Part shown: piece by piece, positions 15,001 through 25,700 of the stretch | Layout of the letters: the number at the start of each line of letters is the position of its first letter | Position numbering within the stretch: the first letter of the stretch is position 1 | NCBI RefSeq assembly: GCF_032854445.1 | Contig: NC_088297.1 | Location: 21,711,127-21,775,126, forward strand | Direction: 5' to 3' | From: Liolophura sinensis | Taxonomy: Eukaryota; Mollusca; Polyplacophora; Chitonida; Chitonidae | DNA length: 64,000 nt | The notes under the pieces: model-generated | Told to the model about the DNA's origin: nothing | The model's database searches: none | What the model saw: only the letters and a program-made list of their open reading frames with translations | Made by a program: the position numbers and the translations under genes

Positions 15001-18000
15001 TAAAATTTCATGAGCAGGTTCATTTTGTGACCCCTCAAGTGAAGTTGAAAAAAACGAGCTGGGTGCATGCAGAACTTGTCAGTGTTTAGCAGGGATATAA
15101 ATTATTTGAAATTTTGTTGTCTTTAAGAGTGTGGTAATGTAAAGCATCATAACCTTAGAAAACATTCTTTTATACATCATTTCAGGTGCAAAAGAATTGA
15201 ATTCTTGCATTTGCTCTCTCAGCTTTGTGATAGTTAACTATTTTGCATTTATCTTCATATGCATGCATTCCTGAAAACAGGAAGTAAACACAGAATTAAT
15301 TTGATTTAAAATAAAAAAAATTGAAAGGGATTTATCTGTTCTTTCACCTGAAATCTTCACATCTTTCTCTTTTGAGATAGGCTGCCTAGTATTCACGGGG
15401 TACAGTGTTTAGCAGCAATCAAATGTCAACCTTTTTGTTCTTTAGGGCGGAGGTCAGGCTGACCTTGTGTCCGGTGGATCATTGGTAGAGGTCACAGCAC
15501 AGAACGTACATGACTACGTCCGTAGGTATGCAGACTTCAGGATGTTCAAGGTTGCACAGAAGGCACTCAAGGTATGGTTATCACACCTCGTACTTGTTTT
15601 CTGAGAGAGTCAGCTTTGTAAAGCAGTAGACCCAAGTTCAGTTCTGACTAATAGCTGGCTGAAGAATTGAAAATTGGCACTTTTGATAGTGCCAGCCATG
15701 ACAAATGTGAATATGCCAAGGTGCTTTGAAGAGACAACATTGTTGTGACAAAAGAGTATGTTGAAAGCAACGGTAACCCGCAACATGCAACAAACAAGAA
15801 AACCACAATTTGCTCACACTCACCTCTTTTTCTTCTTGTACGCGCAAAATTCATGATGAAGACAATGACAGAACATAGAATGTTGTTGACTTTGGATGTT
15901 AAAATATACTTAAGAGTCTTGAATAAAAATGATTAGAGGATTATTTATTTGATTGGTGTTTACGCCGTACTCCACAATATTTCAATTATACAACGACGGC
16001 CAGCATTATGGTGGGAGGAAACCGGGCACAGTGCGGGGGGAAACCCACAAACATCCGCAGGTTGCTGGAAGACCTTCCCACATATGGCTGGAGAGGAAGC
16101 CAGATCTGGACTTGAATTCACAGCGACTGCACATTAGAGGATTAAGACAGCTGTATATGACACAGTTTCTGAATTACTCTTAGGCCCTTTCAGTATGGAG
16201 TTAAGCCACAATGAAATTTATTGATCCAAATCCTTTGGGCATTGAGTTAATTAGATAAGTGGCACAAAAGCAAGCACAAGGGACAAAAAGCAAAATTGGT
16301 AGTGAGGCGACTTTTCTCTCAAACCTATCCAGAACTTGATTGATACATTGTGTTATGTTGTTTAAACAGCATTTACAGATGGGTGTGTTAGACGTGATCC
16401 CTGCCCACACACTGGAGGGCTTAACCGCAGAGGACCTAAGGCTGCTCCTGAATGGTGTTGGCGACATCAATGTACAGACGCTCATCAGTTACACCTCCTT
16501 CAACGACGAAAGTGGTGAGTCACAGCTTGGCTATTGTCATATTTGGTGTTAGATCTTTTGTGTAAAAAAAAAAAAAAAGGGCCTTGTTTATGGTTTATTT
16601 ATGGCCCTTAAGTGCAACGTATAATAGATGTCTGTAAAAGTATGAAGATGAAAATTAATTGATATAAGAAACGAGATGTCATCATGTTTGAAGCCATTGT
16701 AATCACCTGTGCAGCGGGTGACTTCAGGCTTTTTTGGTATGGTATTTCAGTGAGGCAGCAACAGCTTTAAGGAAAACACTTCTAACAGAAAGTATGTTAA
16801 AAGCAGTAAGAGAAAAAGAAACAAACAAAAAGAAACAATCGGATAGGCTCTGTAAAGAATTGAAGCTTATTATACACTTTCCATGTTTTCCTATCATTTA
16901 ACATTGTGGCAGTTGCTTCGCATGTTTCACATTGCACATCGCAATTATCAAATTTATTCCGTGACACTGTAAATTTTCTCTGCATATTTGTACTTACCCT
17001 TGAGAAATTCATAAAAGAATTACTAGAAGTTAACTACGTTAAATTTTTGTGTCAAATTTTCATTTTTGGTTATTAAAGTTTGCTCCTTAGTTAAAATAAT
17101 TAATGTTTATTGTATAATAAATAGGTTGTTGAATAAATATGTGCTGATGTAAATTTGTAAATAAAACACCACATATTCATTCAATAACTTAAAAAGATGA
17201 AGTCAACATATGGGTTGTGAAATAACTGAATCAGTTGTGAATTAACTGAAATGAGTTGTAAAATAACTGAAATGAGTTGTGAAATAACTGAATGAGTTGT
17301 GATAGAATGAGTTGTGAAATAACTGAATGGGTTGTGAAATAACTGAATGGGTGGTGAAATAACTGAATGAGACATGAAATAACTGAATGGGTGGTGAAAT
17401 AACTGAATGAGTCGTGAAATAACTGAATGGGTTGTGAAATAACTTAATGAGTTGTGAAATAACTGAAATGAGTATTACATGTATTTGAAGGAGCAGTTTA
17501 GTATGGCCTGTTATTTTCTTGCCTATTGTAGGTGAGAACAGCGAGAAGGTTCAGAGGTTCAAGCGTTGGTTCTGGTCGGTGGTGGAGAAAATGAACAATC
17601 ATGAACGCCAGGATCTGGTAAGTCTGGCAGGTCTGAGGCTAGTACTAACATCCATGAACGCCAGGATCTGGTAAGTCTGGCAGGTCTGAGGCTAGTACTA
17701 ACAGCCATGAACACCAGGATCTGGTAAGTCTGGCAGGTCTGAGGCTAGTACTAACAGCCATGAATGCCAGGATCTCTGAAATCTGGTAGGTCTGAGGCTG
17801 GTACTAACAGCCATAAAAGTCAGGATCTGGTAAATCTGGCAGGTCTGAGGCTAGTACTAACATCCATCAATGCCAGGATCTGGTAAGTCTGGCACATCTG
17901 TAGCTAGTACTATGGCTACCAAGAGTGTGCCAATCTACCATATTTTGTTATTTTTATGCTGTGTGTTTTGATATATCATGGGTGAATAAAAATTCCAGCC

Positions 18001-19001
18001 AATCCCCTGGTTGTCTGTGGAATGCCATTAGCTCATCTCTAGCAGGCTTTCAGTTAACTATCGCCTGGATTTCATCTACATCAAAAGCCTTTTTTCCTGG
18101 CATAGACAGACTGTTTGTACATGTATTTTGTTGGAATTTTAGAATTCGTTGGTGACTGGTTAAGGCTAGTGTGGGATTGACCAAAAATTCTGATTCCTCG
18201 TTTGTGCTGTTCAGTTAAATATGCTTTTCTCGGGTCAGCAGGGGTCAAGATGTTTGGTCATTCCCTGGTTTTTAAGAGCACAAAATGAGAACGATGACCA
18301 GAAAGTGAGCACAGGTCATTGTAAAAAAAATATAAATATTCCTGATTTCAGACACATGAATGATTGTTTGTTGTATATCACTCACTTGCATCTTTCTAAG
18401 TTGAATCTAACACATTTCACACCATTAAAGCATTTTTGATAATCCTAAATTTTTGTCAAGGCCATCACACTGATCGGCTTGAAATGTCAATCATATTGAC
18501 CTCTGGTCTGCATGACTTACCTTGGGCCGTTAACAAAGAACAAGAAGTACAGGCTATGAATAAAACGGTTATTCCTCACTTGACAGTCAGTTTAACAGGA
18601 TAGGTACAGAAATCATCTGTTTGGTTTCGGTATACTTTCAGTGGTTATGCCTTTGGTTTGGCATGCATTCTTGAGAATCTGGAGCAAGGACAAGAAGAAA
18701 TAAATAAATTGACAAATATGGCAATAAAGAGTATAAAAAAAAGGTATAACACCACGCCATGTGTATTTATCATCTATGTGTCTTGCAGGTTTATTTCTGG
18801 ACGTCAAGCCCAGCCTTACCGGCCAGTGAGGAAGGGTTCCAGCCCATGCCTAGTATTACAATACGGCCAGCAGATGACGATCATCTACCTACAGCCAACA
18901 CGTGTATATCACGCCTGTATATTCCACTCTACTCTACCAAGCTCATCCTGAAGAGCAAGCTGCTGCTGGCCATTAAAACAAAAGCCTTCGGCTTTGTTTG
19001 A
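1..19001 (+). CDS. UBR5: UBR5 E3 ubiquitin ligase, 3' half (18 exons, 5' end outside window)
   Basis: UBR5 is a nuclear/cytosolic HECT E3 that builds ubiquitin chains on N-degron and orphan protein substrates. Exons with matching intron phases: 1-54 (partial), 676-822, 1637-1804, 2840-3087, 4198-4483, 4706-5789, 6847-7008, 7440-7646, 7971-8149, 9821-9887, 11928-12175, 12727-12857, 13837-14058, 14513-14741, 15446-15571, 16370-16514, 17532-17617, 18789-19001 (stop TGA). All splice sites are GT-AG. The product is about 1333 residues, close to the matching part of vertebrate UBR5. Recognisable blocks in order: an acidic stretch ([10 protein letters not shown]), a conserved [13 protein letters not shown] block, [35 protein letters not shown]. 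The first exon is called only from phase and a gtacgt donor. Two 1-nt deletions interrupt the frame in exons 7440-7646 and 7971-8149. The identity comes from recalled family sequence and is very secure. Confidence 0.97.
170..480 (+). repeat. Degenerate TG-rich tandem repeat
   Basis: Imperfect repeats of a roughly 25-40 bp unit built on gtgtttgtggtgtgcactgt fill the intron after the first UBR5 exon. The short frames through it are repeat artefacts. Confidence 0.75.
2020..2150 (+). repeat. Single diverged unit of the ~180-bp repeat family (Repeat-D)
   Basis: Shares ttaaaggtggcatcttaacaa, acatgttaaacacaatg and gggagatattcca with the tandem array at 8380-9250. Confidence 0.5.
2225..2455 (+). mobile_element. 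SINE-B copy (tRNA-like SINE, gacgttaaac tail type)
   Basis: The sequence ends in tatgactaaaaaattgttc and acgacattaaacccgaagc followed by a short catacata tail. The same 3' module occurs at 24318-24548, 34735-34832 and 42500-42738. The module is a common SINE-like tail in mollusc genomes (established knowledge, recalled). The head is diverged. Confidence 0.6.
2518..2773 (-). mobile_element. SINE-A copy, near full length
   Basis: Read on the minus strand it runs from the tRNA-like head through the body to the tail module (tataagtgaaatattcttg, then aaaacaccaatcaaataaat). SINE-A units are about 260 bp, with a Pol III A box (TGGCTCAGTNGG) and B box (GAGTTCAAGTCC) in intact copies. This copy is moderately diverged. 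Confidence 0.85.
4706..5789 (+). CDS. UBR5: UBR5 long exon with Ser/Thr/Pro/Gln-rich, probably disordered region
   Basis: This 1084-nt exon is far longer than the other UBR5 exons here (67-286 nt). Its first ~55 residues are conserved-looking and helical ([32 protein letters not shown]). The remaining ~300 residues are acidic and then rich in S, T, P, Q and N, as expected for a disordered linker between the upstream helical part and the MLLE-HECT end. Acceptor tttacag and donor gtaagac flank it; its entry phase (1) and exit phase (2) fit both neighbours. The low-complexity half is probably lineage-specific. Confidence 0.9.
7501..7508 (+). other. UBR5: Frameshift: one base missing in UBR5 exon 7440-7646
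   Basis: Up to the codons for RWRLTLDL the exon matches the UBR5 family. Directly after, the family sequence continues only in the +2 frame ([24 protein letters not shown]). One T appears to be missing from the T run at 7504-7505, where the family has Phe before Gly-Arg. The shifted frame ends exactly in phase 0 at the donor, so the exon is intact apart from this base. An assembly or homopolymer error is most likely; a real allele is possible. Confidence 0.85.
8028..8038 (+). other. UBR5: Frameshift: one base missing in UBR5 exon 7971-8149
   Basis: The exon opens in frame ([17 protein letters not shown]) but the family block [18 protein letters not shown] is read in another frame from about 8033 onward. 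One base appears to be missing in the short stretch AACGCCGC. The corrected frame ends in phase 0 at the donor at 8150, as the next exon needs. This is the second such lesion within about 530 bp, which points to an assembly or polishing problem, or to a nonfunctional allele. Confidence 0.8.
8380..9250 (+). repeat. Repeat-D array (~180-bp units), possibly part of a pearl/Helentron-type element
   Basis: About five diverged units recur with period roughly 140-180 bp. Landmarks are the phrase attgagctcagggtt (8444, 8622, 8762, 8932 and weaker later ones), ggtatcttaaaaagtact, and gcacaatagcacgag. Related units occur at 2020-2150, 21070-21140 and 35230-35500, so the family is dispersed. Short tandem units of this length embedded in mobile elements are known from bivalve pearl elements; that link is inference. 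Confidence 0.65.
9930..10410 (+). mobile_element. MITE-C copy split by a SINE-A insertion
   Basis: The left part (tatgaaagaacaactttcag) and right part (gggcttcacaaaaagtata, ataatgccttcagaatat) form one MITE-C copy like the intact ones at 21151-21359 and 27101-27325. The SINE at 9986-10259 sits in the middle, with the MITE sequence TTTTGATTTGAT duplicated on both sides. Confidence 0.75.
9986..10259 (-). mobile_element. SINE-A, full length, inserted in MITE-C, with 12-bp target duplication
   Basis: A full copy with tRNA-like head (ggggcctccgtggctcagtt on the minus strand) and (AAAT)n tail. The 12-bp target duplication ttttgatttgat is at 9974-9985 and 10260-10271. A small internal duplication (ccttcccactta twice) marks this copy. 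Confidence 0.9.
10861..11600 (+). pseudogene. Decayed hAT / ZNF862-like transposase fragment in a UBR5 intron
   Basis: The translated segment [20 protein letters not shown] followed by IIYC-x-ICKSAKK (with a stop in between) resembles the TTF-type zinc finger at the N-terminus of ZNF862/KIAA1586-like hAT-derived proteins. After a shift comes [15 protein letters not shown], matching the usual L..H..S..H second half. At 11450-11560, again across shifts, [15 protein letters not shown] and [21 protein letters not shown] resemble the transposase block with the first catalytic Asp (LMIDESTD then KKL..Y...). Several stops and frameshifts show it is dead. Assignment is by recalled pattern only. Confidence 0.5.
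12727..12857 (+). CDS. UBR5: UBR5 exon encoding the MLLE (PABC) domain
   Basis: This exon encodes [20 protein letters not shown] and then [14 protein letters not shown], the helical MLLE fold. In the family this domain binds PAM2 peptides and is also found in poly(A)-binding protein C-termini. The defining M-L-L-E residues are intact. It is placed just N-terminal to the HECT domain, as in other UBR5 proteins. Confidence 0.96.
12885..12950 (+). repeat. 21-bp tandem repeat (3 copies)
   Basis: Three copies of tttcacatctgaaacagcaac lie about 30 bp downstream of the MLLE exon donor. They run directly into a MITE-C copy. Confidence 0.85.
12946..13092 (+). mobile_element. MITE-C copy, left end truncated
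   Basis: Carries the family body (attggccaatttcagggctt, acagaataatgccttcagga) and the right terminal repeat (atggttgaagaatt). The left terminal repeat is missing. Confidence 0.7.
13308..13327 (+). repeat. Poly-G tract
   Basis: A run of about 14 G with one T near its start, in a UBR5 intron. It is G-quadruplex prone and error prone for sequencing. A perfect CRE (TGACGTCA) is nearby at 13276-13283. Confidence 0.7.
13837..19001 (+). CDS. UBR5: UBR5 HECT catalytic domain (7 exons)
   Basis: The seven last exons encode a complete HECT domain. The N-lobe has [27 protein letters not shown] and [14 protein letters not shown]; the middle has [20 protein letters not shown]; the C-lobe has [20 protein letters not shown]. 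The catalytic cysteine lies in [15 protein letters not shown] (codon TGT at 18903-18905). The protein ends in KAFGFV, the family's usual end. The domain accepts ubiquitin from an E2 as a thioester and passes it to substrate. No active-site loss is seen. Confidence 0.96.
15944..16132 (-). mobile_element. SINE-A, 5'-truncated, with target duplication
   Basis: The copy lacks the tRNA-like head but keeps body and tail, with ATTAGAGGATTA at both ends (15932-15943 and 16133-16144). The head loss with intact duplications shows it was truncated during insertion rather than later. Confidence 0.88.
17216..17472 (+). repeat. 20-bp minisatellite (gaatgagttgtgaaataact)n
   Basis: About 12 imperfect copies occupy the end of a UBR5 intron, finishing about 60 bp before the acceptor at 17531. 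Confidence 0.9.
17590..17905 (+). repeat. UBR5: 53-bp tandem array made of a UBR5 exon end plus its splice donor
   Basis: The last ~18 coding bases of exon 17532-17617 (catgaacgccaggatctg), the donor gtaagt and 29 intron bases form the unit. Copies place donor-like sites at 17618 (true), 17671, 17724, 17787 (degraded), 17830 (gtaaat) and 17883. The exact 53-bp spacing shows head-to-tail duplication. Confidence 0.92.
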
Positions 19002-20992
19002 AGGAGATTTGAGACTTTGCAATATGGAGGATTTGTGGAATAAATGATATCTGAATGCCACTTGAAAGCTCCAACCAAGGGAGATACGCTGGGAGTGTAA
19101 TGTCCAGGTCTAGGAAAATCCAGTGTCTAGCTGGTGGATTCCTGCTTCTGCAGAAAACAGTGAAGAGGTCTTACAAGGGACATAACTGCAGCCGGAACTG
19201 TTGTAAAAGCTTTTCGTTTCAACCTTGTTATGCTGTTCTCCCTGTATTTTGTCAAGTTTAGTATTGGAGTGGGGGAATGTTATTCGTGTGGAGAAAAAGC
19301 TGATAGCTATTATGACTGACTAAAGGATCAATTCGTATTTTTGTCAAGTCTTCGATTTTGGAGGCTTCACTAGTACATGAACCACAATCTCTGACCAATC
19401 ATGTTCTGGATACTGAAACAAACTGTGTTTGTTACAATGATTGTCATTGGCTATATATGTTTGATGATGGGGTCTTTCTACAGCAAGCAGCCAATACTTT
19501 GAACAATGGATCAGTTTTCAGTCAGAATGTTTGTGCCTTGTTTTATTTATGTCCAAGCATATGTGCAGAATTGTGAAAAGCTGAAAGAAAGGGCTTGTTT
19601 TGTTTTGAATTCTAGCTACCTTTATTTACCTTGAGGTACAAGTTTTAAGTGTCTTTAAATTTGAGAGAGACGAACAGTGTTATAAAGCCATCATGTGTTC
19701 TATTAAATTACCATTTTACGGAGACTTCAAAACTTTGCCATCCAAAATTCTTAAATGAAATGCACAAATTCCTTTTACGTGGCAGTTGAAATTCAAGTTA
19801 ATTGAGATAGTGTGATCAGTTATCAATTTATAGACAAGGCTTTTTTGGCTAAGTGCAAAGATGGTGTTAATCGCTGAATTTACAATTAAATTTAAACGTT
19901 AAGTGTTGGATATCTTCTGGTTTGCTGTGAAGAATCTTGCAGTAACTGATTCAGTTGTCAGCTGTGTTGGTGTGGTATTTTTTACCAGAAAAAAAAGTGA
20001 CAAGAAACATTTGTCTAGACTTCCACTTTGTAACTGTCTGGAAAGGAAACTTGCTGTTGGCATCAATGGTTCCATGGGATTGACACTTGTCAGGGCCATA
20101 TCTAGAACCATTTTAGTTCTGGAAAACATTTGGGCTCCCAAACGGTTACATTGAGCTCAATACAAGCTCAAGCTATTACATGTACATGTAAATTGAACAA
20201 AAGATGTGATGGCTTACCAATAAAAAATTTAGTTTTCATACAAACTTCTTTCATCCACAGACTTTAAAGCCATCAGAAAGAATCATTTGAGTTGCAGTTT
20301 GTAGCATTTTCAAGTTTAGGATCAGAGCCTTTAGTTTTTTTGTTTTTTTTTTTAGATATGGCCCTGGTTCTGCCATCTCTGAACCAGCCTTAATTCAGTC
20401 TTACAGATTAATCAAGGTTCTGTGTGTATTGTAAGTTAGTCATTTCTAGCAAAAACGGAGAATAGATATTACACCTCAAATCAGAAGCCTGGAAATAGAT
20501 GTAAGCTCAAACTATGTATGGAAATTACTTCAATCTGTTAACACTGACGACACAGGTAGGTTCAGAAAAATCCCAGATAAATTTCGGTTTGTACGAAAGT
20601 TTCAGTGTGAAGTTCACTTTCTTCTAAATGTCATATCCATATTATCAAATGTTCTTTGAAAGAAGTAAATCAGTTCTGGTTTTGAAAAGTAACTGAAATC
20701 ATTTATGTTTCTCTCTGAATTAGGCATCTTCTCAATAAATAATGGAACTGTCAAATGGCCATGTTAAAATCTATGTTAATTTTGTAGTCCTCGCTATGAT
20801 GTGTTCTCATCTTTTTCCCCATTTCATCAGTGTTGTAGAAGTAAATTTGTTTCATGAAATGAAAATTGGGGTACAAGGTGACTTCATGTATATCTGTTGC
20901 TCGAATGAAATCAAGATGGCTGACTGTAGTCCTGTTAACCGGCAACTCATGTGGCTACAATGTGATTCTCTTTAAGTCATCAAATGAATAAA
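19002..20992 (+). other. UBR5: Probable UBR5 3'UTR with several poly(A) signals
   Basis: There is no coding signal after the HECT stop. AATAAA hexamers lie at 19039-19044, 20219-20224, 20734-20739 and 20987-20992, and the sequence is free of SINE copies, unlike most neighbouring noncoding DNA. The last hexamer is taken as the likely distal end by inference. Alternative polyadenylation giving short and long 3'UTRs is possible. Confidence 0.5.
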
Positions 20993-21069
20993 GTATCAGA
21001 AAAAAATGCAATTTCGTCTGTTTTTCTTCATATTTCATATTTAGGTCACCTGTACAATGTATTTATTTT

Positions 21070-21140
21070 ATTCCAGTAACTGTTAAAGTAAGTGTAAGGC
21101 GAATGTTAATACTACATGTGTTGAGCTGAGATTGTGCATA
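21070..21140 (+). repeat. Fragment of Repeat-D
   Basis: Shares ctgttaaagtaagtgtaagg and gttgagctgagattgtgcat with the Repeat-D consensus. It abuts a MITE-C copy. Confidence 0.4.
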
Positions 21141-21150
21141 CATACACTGA

Positions 21151-21359
21151 AATTCTTCAACCTTTTTGCATGATTGCCAGGTGTATATTCAGTAATATTC
21201 TAAAGGCTTTATTCTGTGTTGACTGATAAAATTATACTTTTTATGAAGCCCTGACACTGGGTGATTCAACCAATGTAGTTTTGTCTCTGAAATCAAATTA
21301 GAAATGTGCATAAATTGTACTGAAGTTTGCTCTTTCATATGCGAAAAGGTTGAGAAATT
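21151..21359 (-). mobile_element. MITE-C, intact copy with terminal inverted repeats
   Basis: Begins aattcttcaacctttttgca and ends gcgaaaaggttgagaaatt, which are inverse complements over about 20 bp. It is 209 bp long with no coding capacity. These terminal inverted repeats define the family as a non-autonomous DNA transposon. Confidence 0.8.
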
Positions 21360-21728
21360 AAAATGCATGTAGAAATTGTTTGCAACCAAATTGAAATTAA
21401 TATTAAGCTAATTCTGCAGGTGGAAATGTGAGTTGCTAGTCACAGGTTGGTGGTTACTCGAGAAGCTTTATTATACAGTAAATCTAAAACCTCTAAAGCG
21501 AGTTTTTTAAACAGAATAATACTGGCAGAAGTGTTAAATCCAGAAGGAAGATACGAGCCAAGATACTGGTACTATAGAATGATGCCTCCCTTCGCTTATT
21601 TGACATATTTTTGGGGGATTTATCTGGACTTACTTACTTTGGTGTTAGTGAATGACTGGGTCTTGGGTCATACTTTATGCTTCAGCCAGGACACAGAAAG
21701 CACTATGTTAGAAGTAGAAGGCCTATTG

Positions 21729-21880
21729 TAATTCTTCAACCTTTGTGCTTGTTTCCAATGTCTGTTTTTTTTTTTTTTTTGCTTGTTTGTTTTTTTCAAG
21801 CATATTCTCAAGGCATTATTCTGTGTTGACTGATAAAATTATTCTTTTTGCACCGACATTTTCTTTTTCATATGTGAATA
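21729..21880 (-). mobile_element. MITE-C, internally deleted copy
   Basis: Has the terminal repeat aattcttcaacctttgtgct and the body ggcattattctgtgttgact, but a long T tract and a deletion replace part of the middle. Confidence 0.65.
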
Positions 21881-21937
21881 AATTTTATGGAATTAGGGTA
21901 CACTGACATAGATTTATAGCAGACATACATCTTGGCA

Positions 21938-22205
21938 GCAGGCCGTGGTCTCGTGGTTGGAGGTGCTTACATGAACTGGGATTCAAAACTGGCCTGGGAA
22001 ATGGAATTAGTGAATTCTTCTGTTCTCGCAGTTTTTCAGGGCCTTGGTAACAATAGGCAGGACGCACACATGAAAGTTTCTGAGTAACTTGCCCAAGGTC
22101 AGTGGTTTTCCCCCAGGCACTCCAATTTCCTCCACCCATGAAACTGACAGCCATCTATGCAAGTCAATTATCCTGGGAGCGAGTTAACCCACAATCTATT
22201 AAATA
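21938..22205 (+). mobile_element. tRNA-derived SINE of a third type
   Basis: A tRNA-like head (ggccgtggtctcgtggttgg as A-box region, gggattcaaaactgg as B-box region) is followed by a non-tRNA body and a short aaataaat tail. There is no second copy in the window, so the boundaries are approximate. Confidence 0.5.
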
Positions 22206-22789
22206 AATGTGACTACTATCCACAAATGTACTTGTTCTTTGCTTCCAGAAATTTGGGTTAGATTTTTGGGATAAGACTTATAAATACAGGCTGAGAGATC
22301 CTATTTTCAAATTAGGCATATTTCCAGTACCATATTCATTTAACGAAACCTTTACGCCAGAGGACCATGCATGGTTCCCCACAAGCTCTTTCCATTGTCC
22401 TCCACCCATTATAAATTGACCGCCTGCATTATCCATATTTAGTGAACGGTACGTGTATCCTACAAAACAGTTGAATCGCGGTAAATAACAAAATATGAGA
22501 ATTTTTTCTCCTCCATAGCCTTCTGGTGTACCAATCATTCACATTAACTGCACATTCACTGGCTATTAAATACTGTCAAACACACATCAAGTCGATTTTA
22601 TGATGTACAGGTATATAAGTCTGTAGAGGATAATTGCGACGACAAAGGATTAGATAAGTGAAAAGAGTTGTGTCCCTTGAATACGGTTTTTTGTGTAATG
22701 AGGTACGATAATCCACCTTTTATCCCGGGAGAAAGGATCTGATTTTAGGTTTTAATGTCAATTTTTTACGGTACTTTTGCAAATAGATC

Positions 22790-25700
22790 ATGAAAAGAAC
22801 TCGACATGAGCACATACATGCGACATTGAATCAATATTTAAAGAGAAGAGCCTACACGGTGAGTATTTAAAACAGAATTCGCAAAAAATATCACAGAGAC
22901 GAAATCTGATCACTCCATCGTGACTGCGGTGCAGTGAACATAATTGATATTTAATTAGCCCGTAGGATGAAACTGCGATGAAATCTGAAAATCATCAGCC
23001 TTAAACTTTGTAAGCCACATACTAGTCGGCTTATTTCTTAGTTTGTTCCTAATTCTGGCTCATTGCCACTTTCTATTTGGACAGACTCGATGAATACCCA
23101 GTGGGTACCTTCTGTTAAGAAACATATCCCTATGTGCAAACACTGTTCTTGGTGTGCTGCAGTCCCTGTCCATTTTTTCCTTTCCCAGAGCATCATAATG
23201 ATGTCGTTCACTTTAAAAAAAGGACAATATTACAGTAGAAACTGGTAGAATATAACATCGTACATGTAGCAACACAAACATTTTTTCACATATAAATGAG
23301 TCGAAAAGTCTGGGGTTGCTCTCACGTTAGGTTGTGCAAAATTTTTTTGCCAACGACAACATCATACTGTTCTGTTCTGATAAGTTTGACAAGGGCAACT
23401 GGGCAAAAAATATATTTTTGAACAGTCTTTCTAAAGTCAGCACACAGTCATGAATTTCTGGAACCAACATTGTACAGAACAGAATATACTGACGACTGCA
23501 CTGACTGAATCACACAGTTGTGAAGTCAGTGTGTGTTTTGTGTTTTAGGATGGTGAAGTGTCCCAGAAGAGGGAATGTAAACACTGTAAGTCTCTGGAAC
23601 TGCTGGCAGTGGACAACCTGGTGAAGGCAGAATCTGGCATGGATGATATCCTGAGTTACAGCAGTATATCCGGAGACGCTACAGCATACGATCAGCAGTT
23701 TCACAGGTAAATATCACACATCACGGTTGTACCAATGCTAATTGGTGTATGGAGAGTCTTTCATTGATGATATCTTGAGCTACAGTAATATATCCGAGGA
23801 TGCTACAGCATACGATCAGCAGTTTCACAGGTAAATATCACACATCACGGTTGTACCAATGCTAATTGATGTATGGAGAGTCTTTCATTGATGATATCTT
23901 GAGCTACAGTAATATATCCGAGGATGCTACAACATACGATCAGCAGTTTCACAGGTAAATATCACACATCACGGTTGTACCAATGATAATTGATGTATGG
24001 AGAGTCTTTCATTGATGATATCTTGAGCTACAGTAATGTATCCGAGGATGCTACAGCATACGATCAACAGTTTCACAGGTAAATATCACACATCACCGTT
24101 GTACATGCTAATTGGTGTATGGAGAGTTTTTCATTGATGATATCTTGAGCTACAATAATATATCCGAGGATGCTACAGCATACGATCAACAGTTTCACAG
24201 GTAAATGCTAAACTACAGTAGCATATCAGAAGAGGTTATATCATATGATCAGCAATCCCACAGGTAAGTATCATACATATCAGTAGTACATCCAGAGATG
24301 CTACAGAGTATGAACCTCTTCGGCGGCCTAATGGTTAGAGCTTTATTTAGAGCAAAGAAATAGGACTGGTTAGCCCGGTATCAGGATAATGTCTTCGGCG
24401 TGATGCTTCAGTTGGGGCAGCACTTCGGTGCCATGGACTCACCCTGCCACAAGAAGACACAATATATGTACACACACCCAATGACTTCTTGTCGCTATAT
24501 GGCTTGAAAATTGTTAAGTACGATGTTAAAACCCAAGCATACATACATGCTGCAGAGTACGATCAGTAGTTTTCATGGGTAAATGTTAAATAACAGTAGC
24601 ACATGTGGAGATGATACAGCAGTTGATCTGGAGATCCACAGTTAAACATCAAATAACGGAAGCATATTCAAAATGCTACTGCGTATTGAATTGCAGTTAC
24701 ATGAATGTATTTTGGCATAAAAGCCTGAATTTACATAAGAGTGCGTTGTCACGTTCTTTTTTTTTTTTTTTTCAGGTTAAAGCATTTTATAAAGGATGCT
24801 GTGGAGCCCCATAGGACAGAGTTGAAGGAGGTTCTGTACCCAATGTTTGTGCATGTTTACCTGGAACTTCTGTGTAATGGACACAAGATGCCAGGTGTGT
24901 TGATTACAGATAGTCAAGAGGATGGAAATGAGAAAAGTAAAAAAAAAGAATGAAAGGCTTCCAATGTTTTGGGGCTATATTCATTGCTGTCTCGATTCAT
25001 TTAGTTCATTGTACAAGAGGACATAGTTAGATATGCATGTACTTAATAAAGAAAAATGACTTGTTTTTTTTTTACGGAGGAGAACCCTTTGTCTTGAATT
25101 GCCAATGCATGACATTAAAAATTTGTAATATATCAAATAACCTGTCCTGTTGAACTTAGAGTGTTGAAGAATCTAGAGAGTTTGTGTGATTAAGATGTTG
25201 TGTTCTTTGGTTCCTTTTGTTTGTAAGTTTTAGCTGCCCTATAATTCGCTGAGAGATTGCTGAATGTCAGAATGCTGTGTTCACTAGGCTCCTCATTGAA
25301 CGAGGGCCTGAGTGCAAGTCAGCGTCACCTTATTGAAGGATGATGAAGATGTTACAAAATTGGCATTTGTTTCCATCCTCTATTCAATCTGTAGACAAAT
25401 AAATTCTGTCGTAATCCGGGGGAAAAAGTCTAGGATGATGAGGGATCTTCCAGTTGCTTCATTAGAACAAACACGATTTTTCCAAATTTTGTGTTATCTA
25501 TTAGATGTTCTCTTGGACAGCTCACAAGTTTTACGCCCGCCACAGTGGCCTTGCAGCAGACGAGGAGGAAAGGCGGCCGTTCATGGAAGCGCTGATCAAG
25601 CTGGGAGGGCAGTCTGACATCGCGCAGCATCGAGAGGCATCAGAGTTCAGGTTAGGTCATTGTAACTGCTGTAAGAGGATTTTTGTCATGAGAGGAAGTT

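Larger units (their letters stand above)
20993..22789. other. UBR5-TAF5L intergenic spacer
   Basis: This spacer holds two MITE-C copies and one tRNA-like SINE (listed separately), plus about 600 bp before the TAF5L start where nothing is recognised. The TAF5L promoter and 5'UTR should lie here. An acceptor-like AG sits four bases before the ATG (22785-22786), so a non-coding upstream exon is possible. A minus-strand reading frame at 22278-22538 has no recognisable features. Confidence 0.5.

Noticed and set aside
22278-22538. Minus-strand frame of 86 aa upstream of TAF5L
   Set aside because: The composition looks protein-like, but there is no motif, start context or splice sites.
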